A stretch of DNA of 64,000 nucleotides from the NCBI GenBank assembly GCA_027475525.1, contig JAMWFC010000046.1:3241379-3305378 (forward strand), in the 5' to 3' direction. A program made the translations under genes and the position numbers. The notes below the pieces were generated by a model. The model saw only the letters and a program-made list of their open reading frames with translations. It was not told the DNA's origin and ran no database searches. Below are positions 33,776 through 45,532 of this stretch, piece after piece; the stretch's first letter is position 1, and each line of letters opens with the position of its first letter. The stretch comes from Macrolepiota albuminosa (Eukaryota > Basidiomycota > Agaricomycetes > Agaricales > Agaricaceae).

Positions 33776-34808
33776 TGATGACGCCAACTGTGGTTGGGTG
33801 CGCTGGACGTATACGCAGTACAACGCCGTCTCTAGCGCCTGGCATACGGGTTTATGAGGAGTCCTGGCAGGGTTCCGGTGTGCTCGAGCAGAGGTGATAG
33901 GGCGATGCGCTAGATGATAGCACCTTGGGTGCTACCTAGCAAGTGGTAAGCGTCGTAGTTTAGGAGAAGTTATAGAGAATAAGACGAATAGCACAGCGTA
34001 GCGTGCCCGTAGGTGGCACCGTAAACGACGAAGACGAGATAGATGAAGCTAGCGCCGAACTTGGTGACAAAGTCAGGCAATGCTAGCGCAATTTGAACGC
34101 TAAGTGTAACTGGATGCTCAAGAGGTTACGATTCATTGGTATATACATGGCAAGTAGCTAGTCTTTATACTATGCGCTACGGTATTTCCAAAATAAGTCT
34201 ATTGACGGCGCTACCAATTAGCACCTCTCTTTGTGGCTGTAGCTAACAGCCACCTGTCAACGGCGACCTGCAGCACATGGGTGACGGCGACTCTAAAACT
34301 ACTTAAAAGTGGTACGAGTTTGCTCACTTTTTGATGTAATTTAATTGGCCATGCCATTCCGGGGTATGGTCGGGGAATCCTTGACAGACGCCGTAAGCGC
34401 TAATTCCGGCGCTAAACATTGTACCATCTTTTGATAGATTTAAATGTCGGGTCTGCGTGTATCCTGTCTCATCATCATTGATTCCTTTAGACTTCTGATT
34501 GAGGTGCCTCGGTGATTGACAGCGCCAGTTGCTAACTCCTTTCAGTACTGATCGGGGTTTGGTCAGAGTCACCTCCTACCGTTGTGCTAGCGCTATGAGT
34601 TCTGGGCCTTCTTAGTCTTCAAAGTAACTGAGTAGAGGGTGCTGAGGGGCTGATACTGGTGATTGAGATGAATGGATAAGTCTTGCCATAGAGCGCCCAC
34701 GCTAGGGCTGCTCTGTACCCAAGGCTGGTCGCTAGAGTCTCTAGTGTGTCAAGTGTTGGTCGGCCTATAATGTCCCTTGATGCGCTCAGTCCGAGTAGAA
34801 GCCTATCA
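33776..34808 (-). repeat. 3' LTR of Gyp-O (LTR-D family)
   Basis: 1033 bp, plus strand TGATGACGCCAACTG to AGAAGCCTATCA; the reverse complement of the LTR-D family. The adjacent 34809-34821 reads TCTCCCCCCAACT, the complement of the polypurine tract AGTTGGGGGGAGA. Confidence 0.88.
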
Positions 34809-34897
34809 TCTCCCCCCAACTGAAAAATTGACTATCCTCAGTCAAACGCCGTCATTAATTTGACTGCGCTACGGTCCATATAATGCCACCGGCGCCT

Positions 34898-34905
34898 TAT
34901 AAAAG
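34898..34905 (+). promoter_or_regulatory. TATA box of acc-O
   Basis: TATAAAAG 50 nt before the ATG at 34955; the same box stands at 61894-61887 (minus) before acc-B3. Confidence 0.7.
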
Positions 34906-34954
34906 TCGTTTTCCACACTTCACCTTCCCGTGTTTTCCTTCCCATCTTTCCAGC

Positions 34955-37075
34955 ATGTCCACTTCTTTCGATGCCTCTGCTCTCCGCAATTTCCTGGCTA
35001 AGGCCTCCTATTTATTTGATCGCGCTAAGTCTGTCGGTCCCGCCAATGCGCCACAAACCGTCCCTGGTATTATGCAACTCTATCGGCGCTGGCTTGTGGT
35101 CCGCAGCTCCGACAGTTCCTGGGAGCGGGGTGACGAGGTTCGCGAGTGGTGTGTGGCCCGGTACCATGAGTTTGAAGGTGCCGATTGGTTGCGCCCTTTC
35201 ACAGACCTTTTCGTAAGTTTCTAAGTTTGATTTTGGCCTTGTGGCGCTAAGGTTCAGCGCCCATACTAGGCTCCCTCATCCAACGAGATCAACGCATTGT
35301 TGGCTAGTACCGAGGTCAGCAGTCCTTCCTTTTCTTTCCCCCTTTTTCCACTGTTAATCCTTGAGTAGTCGGTTGCCATGTCTCCTACCGTTGCCAGTCT
35401 TCCCACTGCCCCATCGGCCTCTACTGTCCCTTCTGTTCCTACCGCCCCTCCTTCTTCGACTTCTGTTCCGTCTCCTTCCGTTCTTGGCAGCCCTTTTTGT
35501 GGCGCTGCTTCTTCCACTCGCCCTGCCCCAAGCGCTGCTTCTCCTGTCTGTACTGCCCCTCCCCATTCAGCCATCAAACATATTGCCGTTTCCCATAGCG
35601 AGCCATGACCCGGCCCGACGCGCCCAACTTCCCACGGTCCTCCGCATAATTTCGCCATTGTTATTGAACGAGCGCCCCCTGCTTGTGCTAGTTCCCCCAA
35701 ACGTACTGTGCGTTCCTTCCCTATCTTCCTTACTCCATTTTTCTGACTTCTCCCCTTCCAGATCAATTTCCCTGCTTGTGTTCCCCCTTTGTATGTCGTA
35801 AGTGCTTTGCTTGTTGTCGCTAGACTTTAGCGTCTAAATTTTAATGTCGATAGGCACCTAACCAGACCATGTTCACCGACGCAGAGCTTTGCAACCTTTT
35901 GCGTCTTCGCCGTGATACTACCGTCATTGATACCGGCATCCCGGCTGGTGTCCAAGTACTGGGCGCCAAGAAGAAGGTTACCGTTGCGCCCTTGGAACAT
36001 CGCGCATTTAGGGCAAAGATTGGCGCGGTAAGTACTAGTTTGCCCATTGGTAGGTTGATGCCGTCGCTGACTTCTTTCTTAGTGTGACAAGTGTTGGTCT
36101 GAGAACAATCCTGAGGGCTGCTGGTTCCCTACCGCCTCTCTGCCTTGCTATCGGTGCGATGCGTTAAAACGAGGCTGCGCCTTCAACGGGATTTGTACTC
36201 GTGAACATGGTAGGGACGCCATCATGCAAAGGAACTATGAACGTGTGGTGTTGGTTCGAAACGCCCAGAACTTTGTGTTGCAGCAACGTGATCTAGCGGC
36301 TACTCACCAGCCCACATTGATCAGCACAGCCAGCCTGGTGCTGCCGACTACCCAGGATGGTACCACTGTGGCGGCACCTTTCGCTCGCTCTCCTCGTCAT
36401 CCCATTCCTTCGAAACGTAAGCCTGTTGCTGCGTCTCCTGGCAAGAGTCCTGATAAGCGCCGCGAGCTAGCGCCTGCTATGCCTGTGGTTTTGTCTTCGA
36501 CTGAGTCTTCTACGGATGAGGGTGAGGGCACTGAGAGGGACGCCGAGGGAGAGGATGATGATGAAGCTGAGCCCGTTGTTGATGCCGATGCGCTGTTGGC
36601 GGTACGCGCTCTCCTGCTTCGCCTTACTCCCCCTATTGCCGCTAACCCTCGTCAGAGTGGCCTCAGTGGTAACCAGTACGCGTTTTTCCTCGGTCATTTT
36701 TCTTCGCGTGCTAACTTCTTGACTGATAGGTTCCCCACTCCTGTTCCTGCCGTAGTGGCTATCCCTGCTGCCAAAGATGTTGTTATGTCTGTCGCTGGCG
36801 CTACCCCTGCCTCCGAACCGGTTGCGGCTAGCGACACTCCTGTTGCTCTTCCGATTACTCTGTCCCTTACTCCTCCCCACAGCTTTTCCTCTTTTCCTAG
36901 TAGTTGCGAGACTTCTACGGCGCCGGAGTCCGAAGGAACCCTGGTGCCGGAAGGTGAGCGTCATCGCCGCTGAAGGTACTTGCCTCCCTACGGCATCCAT
37001 CTTTCTTCTGCTAGAGCTATGTCCCCCGGCGACGAGCGCCATGAGTGGACACCCCATGTGCCTGTAACTGTCCGG
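34955..37075 (+). pseudogene. acc-O: antisense accessory gene of Gyp-O, exons 1-6
   Basis: Exons: 34955-35212, 35270-35314, 35369-35707, 35762-35797, 35854-36027, 36083-37075; the last exon is 63063-63487, beyond the Gyp-B3 insertion in the final intron. Exon 1 encodes a helical domain (FLAKASYLFDRAKSVG, MQLYRRWLVVRSSDSSW, EVREWC). Exon 5 begins APNQTMFTDAELCNLLRL. Exon 6 opens with the cluster C-x2-C-x8-C-x8-C-x2-C-x6-C (CDKCW, EGCWFP, CYRCDALKRGC), then basic KRKP and acidic EGEDDDEAE stretches and RYLPPYG. Nonsense codons near 35606 and 36971 correspond to TGG in acc-B3, so they are G-to-A. Exon sizes 339, 36 and 174 nt equal those of acc-B3. Confidence 0.82.
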
Positions 37076-37125
37076 GTACGTCCGTCTTTGTTCGTGCCCT
37101 TTTCTCCCCTTTTCTAATCTCCCGG

Positions 37126-38273
37126 TGATAGACTTCTACTCGGACTGAGCGCATCAAAGGACATTAGAGGCCAACCGACACTTGACGTATTCAGGACTCT
37201 AGCGACCAGTTGGGAATATAGAGCAGCTCTAGCTCTGGCAAATTACTACAGGATGTGGAAATTTATCCTAACCCCTAGCTACCAGGCCTTCAGCGCACTC
37301 CTTTCACCTAGCCCAAGGATGAAGAAGGCTCATAACGTATAACGATAGCACGACGGCGGGAGAGGACTCTAACTAAACCCCGATCACTTCCAGAAGGAGC
37401 CAGCAGCAGGCGCTGCCATTTGACGAGGAACTTCAATCAGAAGTCTAAAAGGATCAATGACGGCGGCACTGGATATACTTAAATCCGACATCTGGACCTG
37501 CCAGGAACTAATACAATGAGTAGCGCTGACATTAGCGCTCACGGCGTCTGTCGAGGATTTTCCGACCATACCCTGGAACAGCCTGGCCAATCGGAGATAT
37601 AGTAAAAGTGAGCAGACTCGTACAATTCTAAGTCAATATAGAGTCGCCGCTGGTCGCCGTGGGTCATAACGCCGTTGGTCACCGTCAGCCATGTGCAAAA
37701 GGTCGCCGTTGACAGGTCGCCATTAGAGGAAACCACGAGGAGAGGCGCTAGGAGGTAGCGCCGCAGATGGTGCAAAAGGTCGCCGTTGACAGGTCGCCAT
37801 TAGAGGAAACCACGAGGAGAGGCGCTAGGAGGTAGCGCCGCAGATGGGCTCGTATCTTGGCAAACACGGTAGTGCATAGTATATAAAATAGCTACTTTAC
37901 ATGTATATAACAACGAATCGTAACCCCTCGAACACACAGTTACACTTAGCGTTCAACTCGCGCTAGCTTCCTTCGACTTCGTCACTAAGTCGGGCGCTAG
38001 CTTCGTCTATCTCGTCTTCATCGTTTACGGTGCCACCTACGGGCACAATACGCTGCGCTACTCGTCTTTTCTCCAATATCTTTGCCTAAACTACAACGCT
38101 TACCGTCTGCCAGGTAGCCCCCGAAGTGCTATAATCTAGCGCATCGTTTTACTACCTCCACTCGAGCACACCGGGACCCTGTCAGGACTCCTCACAACTA
38201 CGTACGTCAAGCGCTGGAGACGGCGTTGTACTGCGTATACGTCCAGCGCACCCAACCACAGTTGGCGTCATCA
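37126..38273 (+). repeat. 5' LTR of Gyp-B3
   Basis: 1148 bp, TGATAGACTTCTAC to GGCGTCATCA. Minus the 77-bp duplication it is 1071 bp, exactly the length of the 3' LTR (61984-63054). I count seven differences between the pair, all transitions. A TGTATATAACAACG segment precedes a CT-rich region and may include the transcript start. Confidence 0.93.
37693..37847. repeat. 77-bp tandem duplication in Gyp-B3 5' LTR
   Basis: Starts 37694 and 37771. The 3' LTR of the same element has only one unit at this place (about 62552-62629), so the duplication arose after insertion or in assembly. Confidence 0.96.
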
Positions 38274-38276
38274 TTT

Positions 38277-38294
38277 TGGAGCCCACCGCGAGGG
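38277..38294 (+). promoter_or_regulatory. Candidate primer-binding site of Gyp-B3
   Basis: TGGAGCCCACCGCGAGGG starts 4 nt after the LTR. The same sequence follows the Gyp-C 5' LTR (54753-54736, minus) and, with changes, those of Gyp-B1 and Gyp-C2. The TGG start fits tRNA priming; the tRNA is not identified. Confidence 0.6.
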
Positions 38295-39281
38295 GTTCTT
38301 TTGAGACAGAATTCCGCTGGAAACTCGAGCCCAGCGACAGCGCCGCCTCCTGTTGGAGAGCGCGCTTGAACCAAGTACCACCGACTCACCACACTTACCA
38401 GGCACGCTACCAAGACAGACTTTGGATCAGGAACTTGAGGCCGCTCCAGACAGCTTAGCCGAAAGCTTTTTCCCTTTTTCCCGACCATTTGAGTACTTAG
38501 CAGGCGAAAACCATACGCCGCTTACGCCTTTAGAAGAGTTATCTAGGCTATTATCGCCAGAACCTAGCGACTCAGAGCTAACTGAGCCGGTACCTACGAC
38601 ATCGACGCTAAGCAACACGAGCACCACCACCCTTCCTACCTCGACAAACACACCTATCGGTATGGATCAGCCAAACAATCAGCGCATGCCACCCCGAAAC
38701 CACTTCTCGTCGCCAAAATGGGACGAAACGAAACCTCGCGAACTAACGCAGTACTTCAAAGAGTTGGAGTATCTGCTACGCGATTGCCGGGTAACCGACG
38801 ATACACAGATGAAGGAATACGCCGCCAGATACGTCTCATACGACACAGCCGAATCATGGACAGGGTTGAAGGAGTTCCAAGGACTTACTAATGACGCACC
38901 ACCCAGGCCTTTTACCTATGAGGAATGGAAAAAGGCTATTGTTCATTTATATCCTGGTGCCGAAGAAGCTACGCGTTATACGGTAATGGAAATCCAGAAG
39001 CTAGTACAAGACACTTTTGCGGCTGGAATCTATACCCTAGGAGCGCTATCGACCTATTATCGTGATTTCCAGCGGATAGCGAGATGGCTGGTTCAAAATG
39101 GGAAGTTATATGGGAACGAGGAGCGCCGTTTGTTTCAACAAGGATTCCTGACGTCGTTATGGACTAAGATTGCGCGGCGCTTAGAGATCATTATGCATGA
39201 CCATCACCCCGAGGAACCATACGACATAGAAAAAGTCTTTGAGGCAGGAAAGTGGGTATTAAAAGGCACGGATACAGGTAT

Positions 39282-39437
39282 ACCATTACAGCGACCTGGC
39301 GCGGACCATGGGGGAATGGCACCCAAGGTAGAGTCGCCAGCACCTAGCGCCGCCAATGACCATTACAGCGACCTGGCGCGGACCATGGGGGAATGGCACC
39401 CAAGGTAGAGTCGCCAGCACCTAGCGCCGCCAATGAC
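39282..39437. repeat. 77-bp tandem duplication in Gyp-B3 gag
   Basis: Units 39284-39360 and 39361-39437 are identical. Gyp-B1 has one copy at the homologous place (about 17790-17850). Confidence 0.97.
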
Positions 39438-40398
39438 TGTAATGGGTATGTCAAGAAGGAGGATTTGGAAACTGCCGTCAGCAATGCAGTCGCTAATGTC
39501 ATGAATAAACTGGAAACCTTGATCTCGACTAGTCTTTCGGCGCCTAGAAGTAACGTACAGACGGGACTTTGCCATTTTTGCGGCGAGGCAGGACATACCA
39601 TGACCAGGGGTAGGTGCGCTATCCTTGAACAATACCTGCGACAAGGGAAGGCACGCCGGGGAATGGATGGGAAACTAGTCTTACCTTCGGGCGCTAGCAT
39701 TCCCCTTTATCCCAAGCATAAGACGTTCCAGGGACGCCTTGACGAGTGGCACCGTCGGAACTCCGGGAACTTAGCGACAGGCAACCTGAATAGCACGGCA
39801 ACAACAGAAACCGAGGCAACTCCTCAACAAGCACTAATTCACGAAGTTCTTCAGCTAAACGCTATCAGTGACCGACCCACACTGTCCCGAGAAGAGAGGA
39901 TTGAGACGCTAGAGAAGGAACTGAAGTCGCTAAAGAATCAGGTCTTCGATGGGGTGGAGATCAAAAAGGGCAAGCAGCCTTTAAAGGATTATAGACCTTC
40001 GGGTGCGACGACAGGCCCCGCTCCAGCACCAGCCTCAACCTCTAGCGCTAACGACGAAGTACTAGAAGCTACCAAGGCGCCGGCCGTTCCGGAGCCACCG
40101 CTACATCCTTACGCTGGTCTCGGGGGCAACTACGCCCCGCCCCTTAATCGTAACTTCGGAGCGCCAGATAAACCTACGGGGGGATATCGACCCACAGCGC
40201 CTATATATGATCTGGAGAAGTCTAAGTTAGTTTTTGATCGCATCATGCAAAGCCAGGTTACGCTATCGGTAGGAGAGTTATGCAGCGTGGCGCCAGACGT
40301 CAGGAACCAGATGCATACCACGGTTACCCCCCGACGGAATGTAGCTAACAATGTAGCCACGGTGGACGAATGCGACAACGCGCTGCCTGGTTTCGCAT

Positions 40399-40553
40399 AT
40401 ATAACCGAGACGATAACCCCGGAAACCAAGGAAGAGGTCGCACCACCTAAAGAAGCCACGTCCGTCGACCCGGTCATATAACCGAGACGATAACCCCGGA
40501 AACCAAGGAAGAGGTCGCACCACCTAAAGAAGCCACGTCGTCGACCCGGTCGA
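40399..40553. repeat. 77-bp tandem duplication (1-nt deletion in copy 2) in Gyp-B3 gag-protease
   Basis: Starts 40401 and 40478. Copy 2 lacks one C at about 40540, the only imperfect pair of the nine. Confidence 0.93.
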
Positions 40554-40835
40554 AACATACCTAAAATCGCTAAGATCTACAACGATCCCGCCATCTTAAC
40601 TGTAGCCCAAGACTCTCACGCAATTTGTTCTATTATGCTGACAGTTGATGGGAAAAGCGAAATAGAGTCGATCGTGGATAGCGGATCACAGATTATTTCA
40701 ATGGCTGCAGACGTCGCTAACGAGCTGGGTATCATTTACGATCCAACGATTATTCTTAACATGCAGAGCGCTAACGGCACGATTGATCGATCCTTGGGGA
40801 TGGCTCGGAATGTGCCATGTGCTATAGGCGATCTT

Positions 40836-40989
40836 ACGTTCTATTTGCAAATTCACATACTCAGATCGCCTGCCTACGATTTATTATTAGGAAGGCCCTT
40901 CGATGTGCTAGCACGTTCTATTTGCAAATTCACATACTCAGATCGCCTGCCTACGATTTATTATTAGGAAGGCCCTTCGATGTGCTAGC
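40836..40989. repeat. 77-bp tandem duplication in Gyp-B3 protease
   Basis: Period 77 and identity exactly 77 (40836-40912 against 40913-40989). It repeats the protease segment ending GRPFDVLAR; Gyp-B1 and Gyp-C have a single copy. Confidence 0.97.
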
Positions 40990-41169
40990 GCGATCAGTAG
41001 TCAAAACAATGTCCAAGGAGGAAACGACGCTAACTATTAGCGACCCCAATTCTGGAGTCAGGAGAACGGTACCAACATTTCCTCGAGGACGGTTCCAGAA
41101 GCCAGGACCAAGAAAGCGACCTTACGTTAGCAACGAACCCTGCGAGTGTTTTCCAGCGCCATCGAGGAG

Positions 41170-44100
41170 ATGAGTGATGAGGATCATGGAGATGAAGCGC
41201 TTATCTTGGACTATAATCATCAGACTGGGCAAGTAACCTTTATATCACATACCCCTTTAGCCCCTGAAATCTTGAACATTTCTATGTCGCTTACTAGCAA
41301 AGCTTTATCCTACTTATACCTCACTGCATCCGATATTACTGAAAACCTTTCGACAGACACTTATTTCGTTTCTACTCCTGATGCTAAAGAACCTTTGATA
41401 TCCGGTTTCACTAGAAACCAGAGTTCCATTTATAATACGTTTGCTAACAACAGTACCCCTAAATGCAAAGGGGTTCAGGTTAAAAAGAAATACAAGCCAG
41501 TAGCGCTTAAAACAAAACCGGTAGCGAGCGGCGTACCTGAAGAATTCTGCATCGAAAGAAAGATCATTGGAGACCCGTTAGCGACCCTTCCCGAGCTTAA
41601 TCCGAACCCGTCACCCTTTGAGCCTACCGGACGATTTACGGAAGAACGACGGGCGCTATTCCTTAGCGCCCATGATACAGGCTTTCTATCGACGGCGGAA
41701 CTAGATGTATTGACCGACATTATGCAAAAACAAAACGAGGCATTTGCTTGGGAGGATTCCGAACGCGGTAAACTGAGAACTGACTTCTTTCCACCGGTGG
41801 TTATACCGATGATACCTCACGTACCTTGGACCGAGCATAACCGACCTATACCGCCGGGTATCAAAGCTGAAGTTTGCCAAATTATTCGTTCCAAAATAGC
41901 GGCAGGAGTTTACAAGCCTTCCAATTCGGCATACCGGTCACGATGGTTTTGTGTACTGAAGAAAAATGGCAAGCTACGTATAGTTCACAGTTTGGAGCCG
42001 CTAAACAAAGTCACGATTCGTCATTCAGGGGTACCGCCCTTCCCCAATCACGTCGCTGAATCGTTCGCGGGAAGAATATGTGGCGCTACCCTGGATCTGT
42101 ACGTTGGCTATGACGAGCGCTTGATTCACCCTTCCTCTCGCGACTTAACAACATTTCAAACGCCATTCGGGGCGCTACGACTGGTTACACTTCCCATGGG
42201 TTGGACTAATTCGGTACCCATCTTCCACGACGACATTACGTTTATTCTACAACCCGAAATACCCCACCATGTGCTTAGCTTTATCGACGATGTTGGCGTT
42301 AAGGGCCCAAAAGATTGGCGCCTTGTAGATGGCAAGCCCGAAGTGCATCCGGAAAATCCTAACATCCGCATGGCGCTATGGGACTTCTTCCAGTTGGTCA
42401 ACCGGGTGCTCCAGCGCATGAAATATTGTGGTGGGACTTTCTCAGGACACAAGTTGATTCTTTGCGCACCACAATTTAAAATTTTAGGGCACGTTTGCAC
42501 GCCAGAAGGCAGGATCCCTGAGGAGAGCCGATTAGCGCTTCTAGAGAAGTGGGGAGTCTGCCATAACCTCTCGGAAGTTCACGCGTTTCTAGGCACGGTA
42601 GGCGTGCTGCGCATGTTCATACACCATTTTTCACATCGAGCGCACGCGCTAAATCGCTTAACTCGTTCAGGGGTCCCCTTCGAATTTGGACCCGACCAAA
42701 TTAACGCCCAAAAAGACTTAGTGAAGGCGCTGCAGGAAGCGAAGCCATTGGTACCCATTGATTATACTACATCCGATCCCGTTATACTTGCAGTTGACAC
42801 CTCTTACATCGCGGTCGGCTTCTTTTTATGCCAATGTGATAGCGCAAATCGAAAAATCAGACGCTACAATCGCTTTGGATCAATTACCCTTAACGACAGA
42901 GAGTCGCGCTATAGTCAGCCCAAACTGGAATTATACGGATTGTTTCGAGCGTTCCAGGCACTACGCATGTATCTTATTGGTGTTCGAAACTTGATTGTCG
43001 AAGTTGACGCACGCTACATCAAAGGAATGCTCCAGAATCCAGACATTCAACCTTCGGCTAGCATGAATCGCTGGGTGGTAGCGATACTAATGTTCCACTT
43101 CGAGCTCATGCATGTCAAAAGTGCGTTTCACGGCCCTGATGGACTATCTAGGCGACCTAGGCAGCCGGAGGACGAAGCGCTAGACGAAAGCGATAATGAC
43201 GTATTTGACGACTGGATTGACCGGTTGCACGGTTTCATACATATTATTCAATTGCCTATTTCGGCCCTTCGCGAAGACCAACCTATCTCGACCTGGCTAC
43301 ACCCTATCACTCCGTACCAGCCTAATCCGTATCAGGCTCCATCGACTTTCTACACGGCCAGTATCTATAACGTCGCTAAGCCGCATAATGATCTAAAGAT
43401 AGTCGAGGAACCAAGACCCTTACGGGAAGATAGTCGCAACCTTCCATATTTGGCGGTACCTCGTAGCGCCAAGGCTAAGTCAGAAGACCAGCAAGTCGAT
43501 CAGGTTAGGAAATGGCTACAGGATTTGCGCCGACCATCAGACCTTACGGATACGGAATATGCCACCTTCATTCGATATGCAACGACTTTCTTTATGATTG
43601 AAAACCGGCTTTGGCGACGAAATAGGTCTGGTGCTCACAAATTAGTAATTAAGCCAGAGGGCCGCGTTAGGATTTTGCGTGCTATGCACGATGACTTGGG
43701 ACATCGAGGACTCTACGCGACGCGGGCGAATTTATTGGAACGTTTCTGGTGGCCTCAAGTTAGCGCCGATATCGCATGGTATATTCGTACTTGTCATCTC
43801 TGCCAAATCCAACAGACGCGCCAAGTCCTTATTCCCCCAACCGTAGCGACTCCAGCACCCTTGTTCGGAAAAATATATATTGACACTATGCACATGCCCA
43901 AGTCGGGGCGCTACAAGTACATTATCCAGGGAAGGTGTTCTTTGGTACATTGGCCGGAGTTCCGTATGCTCCAGCGGGAAAATACCGACGCTATAGCTAA
44001 GTGGCTCTTCGAAGATGTTATTTGCAGATGGGGAGCCCTTCACGAGATTGTTACAGACAACGGAGCACCGATAGTAAAGGCGCTTACCTACCTCGCTAAG

Positions 44101-44411
44101 AAATACAACATACAGCATATTCAGATCTCAGGATACAATAAGCGCGCTAACGGTATAGTGGAAAGGCCACATTTTGACGTACGACAGGCGCTATTTAAGG
44201 CGGTAGACGGCGACGAAAGTCGCTGGAGCGAAGCGACTTATTCGGTCTTTTGGTCCGAACGAGTTACCGTACGGAAGAGGATGGGCTGCTCTCCCTACTA
44301 CGCGGCGACTGGCACTCATCCCCTGCTTCCAGCAGACGTTGTGGAGGCCACATACCTACAACCCCCACCTAACTCAATCCTGTCCTCTACCGACCTTATC
44401 GCTAGGCGCGC
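41170..44411 (+). CDS. Gyp-B3 pol: RT, RNase H, integrase (5' part)
   Basis: Open for about 1080 codons until Gyp-C is inserted at 44412; the apparent C terminus up to 44556 is LTR sequence. Starts at ATG 41170, overlapping the gag-protease stop as ATGA; an upstream GTG (41146) in the same frame allows a -1 frameshift alternative. RT: SRWFCVLKKNGKLRIVHSLE, ATLDLYVGYDERLIHPSSRD, LVTLPMGWTNSVPIFHDDI, VLSFIDDVGVKGPKDW. RNase H: VILAVDTSYIAVGFFLCQ, DRESRYSQPKLELYGLF, VEVDARYIKGML. Integrase: HHCC (HDDLGHRGLYATR ... CHLCQIQQTR), IYIDTMHMPKSGRYK, IVTDNGAPIVKAL, ANGIVERPHFDVRQAL. Its end is at 55709-56151. Confidence 0.95.
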
Positions 44412-45363
44412 TGATGACACCCAAAGTTTGGTCAGTAACAAATGTAACAAAAGTGTTACCGTACCAAGAGTGTGTGTTGGGCACGCTATAAGTGATGTGA
44501 GGAGTCCCGGGCAGGTCCCAGAGAACGCGTCTGTGAAAAAGGGTAAAAGTTGGTAACGGGGTCGGCAAGTGTCAAGCGCTAAGGTAAAGCGCCTAAGGAA
44601 AATGCGGTAAGTGAACACGGCAAGGTCAACGGCAAGAGCACGGTAAGCTTAGCGAAGTTCTAAGCGTTGATGATGCCTGCCGTAGTTGCAAGGCGCGAGT
44701 ATGTTGAGTATTGGCGAACGTCTGCAACTGCCGATGAGTTTGACGTTGCCGACCGTAGCGTAAATGAGCTCTTGAGCGTAAGGGAGACTGAGGAAAGGGG
44801 AGTGAACTGTGGTCTATTGTTCTCTTCCGTCCTATGTACAAGTCGGTAAGTACTTTTATACTACAATGAGTTCGCCGTCGCCAGTGGCTAATGACGCCAG
44901 AGTACGGTAAACTGGAAAATTTCAAAGGGGTAGCTCCAACGGTTTCAGATCCCTACCGTCCATTCAAGAGCCTTAGCGATGCCAGGCGACAGATTGCGAA
45001 GCTAAACCATCACTCCATCACCCTTCTGTCCGTCAGAGCACCTAAGCGATGTCAGGTGCCAAATCGAGACGCTAAGCGGTGTCAGACGCCAAGGTCAAAC
45101 GCCAAGCTGTCCGTCAGTTTTTGATAGATCATCAAGCTTCTCGCTAAGCGCTGTCGTCAGTGACTGATGCCATCTGTCAGTTGTCATTCTGTCTGCCGAT
45201 CGGCGCTATCACTGATTGGATCTGCTTCTTGCCGTGCGCGGCCGTCAGAAATGGCTTAAAATAGGTAGAACACGTGCGCTAAGTTCGGAACGAGTGCGGC
45301 AAGGTTTCCGGAGCCGGTGCCGAGCCTGCCGTTGATGCGCCTAACCTGTATGGGGTCCTATCA
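44412..45363 (-). repeat. 3' LTR of Gyp-C
   Basis: 952 bp. Thirteen differences from the 5' LTR counted by eye, all transitions, no indels. The polypurine tract complement TCTCCCCCCAACT follows at 45364-45376. Confidence 0.94.
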
Positions 45364-45532
45364 TCTCCCCCCAACTGAAAAATTGACTGTCCTCAGTCAC
45401 CAAATAAGGCTACCGTTACCGCTTTTGTGACAAGTGGTCCGTGCGTTCTTGAGATTTGGTTTATAGTCCTGGCGCATGAGTGTGGACTTCGTTTCTTCTC
45501 CCCATTTTTACCTGGCGCTCAATAATATTAAA

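Larger units (their letters stand above)
38662..41173 (+). pseudogene. Gyp-B3 gag-protease, broken only by 77-bp duplications
   Basis: Start MDQPNNQRMPPRNHF at 38662. Gag core (QYFKELEYLLRDCRVTDD, YEEWKKAIVHLYPGAEE, SLWTKIARRLEI), zinc knuckle CHFCGEAGHTMTRGRC (39570-39617), linker, retropepsin SIVDSGSQIISMAADVANEL and SPAYDLLLGRPFDVLARS, ending with stop TGA 41171-41173. Three tandem duplications (39282-39437, 40399-40553, 40836-40989) shift the frame. Apart from them I see no other break, so the gene may be intact in the real genome. Confidence 0.88.

Noticed and set aside
34955..37075. acc as an ordinary host gene hit by transposons
   Set aside because: The same gene lies at the same place and orientation in four elements, directly inside the polypurine tract, and its spacing to LTR and pol is kept.
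44412..44556. Last 48 codons of the 1136-codon Gyp-B3 pol frame as a real C terminus
   Set aside because: They are the reverse of the Gyp-C LTR; the genuine C terminus lies at 55709-56151.
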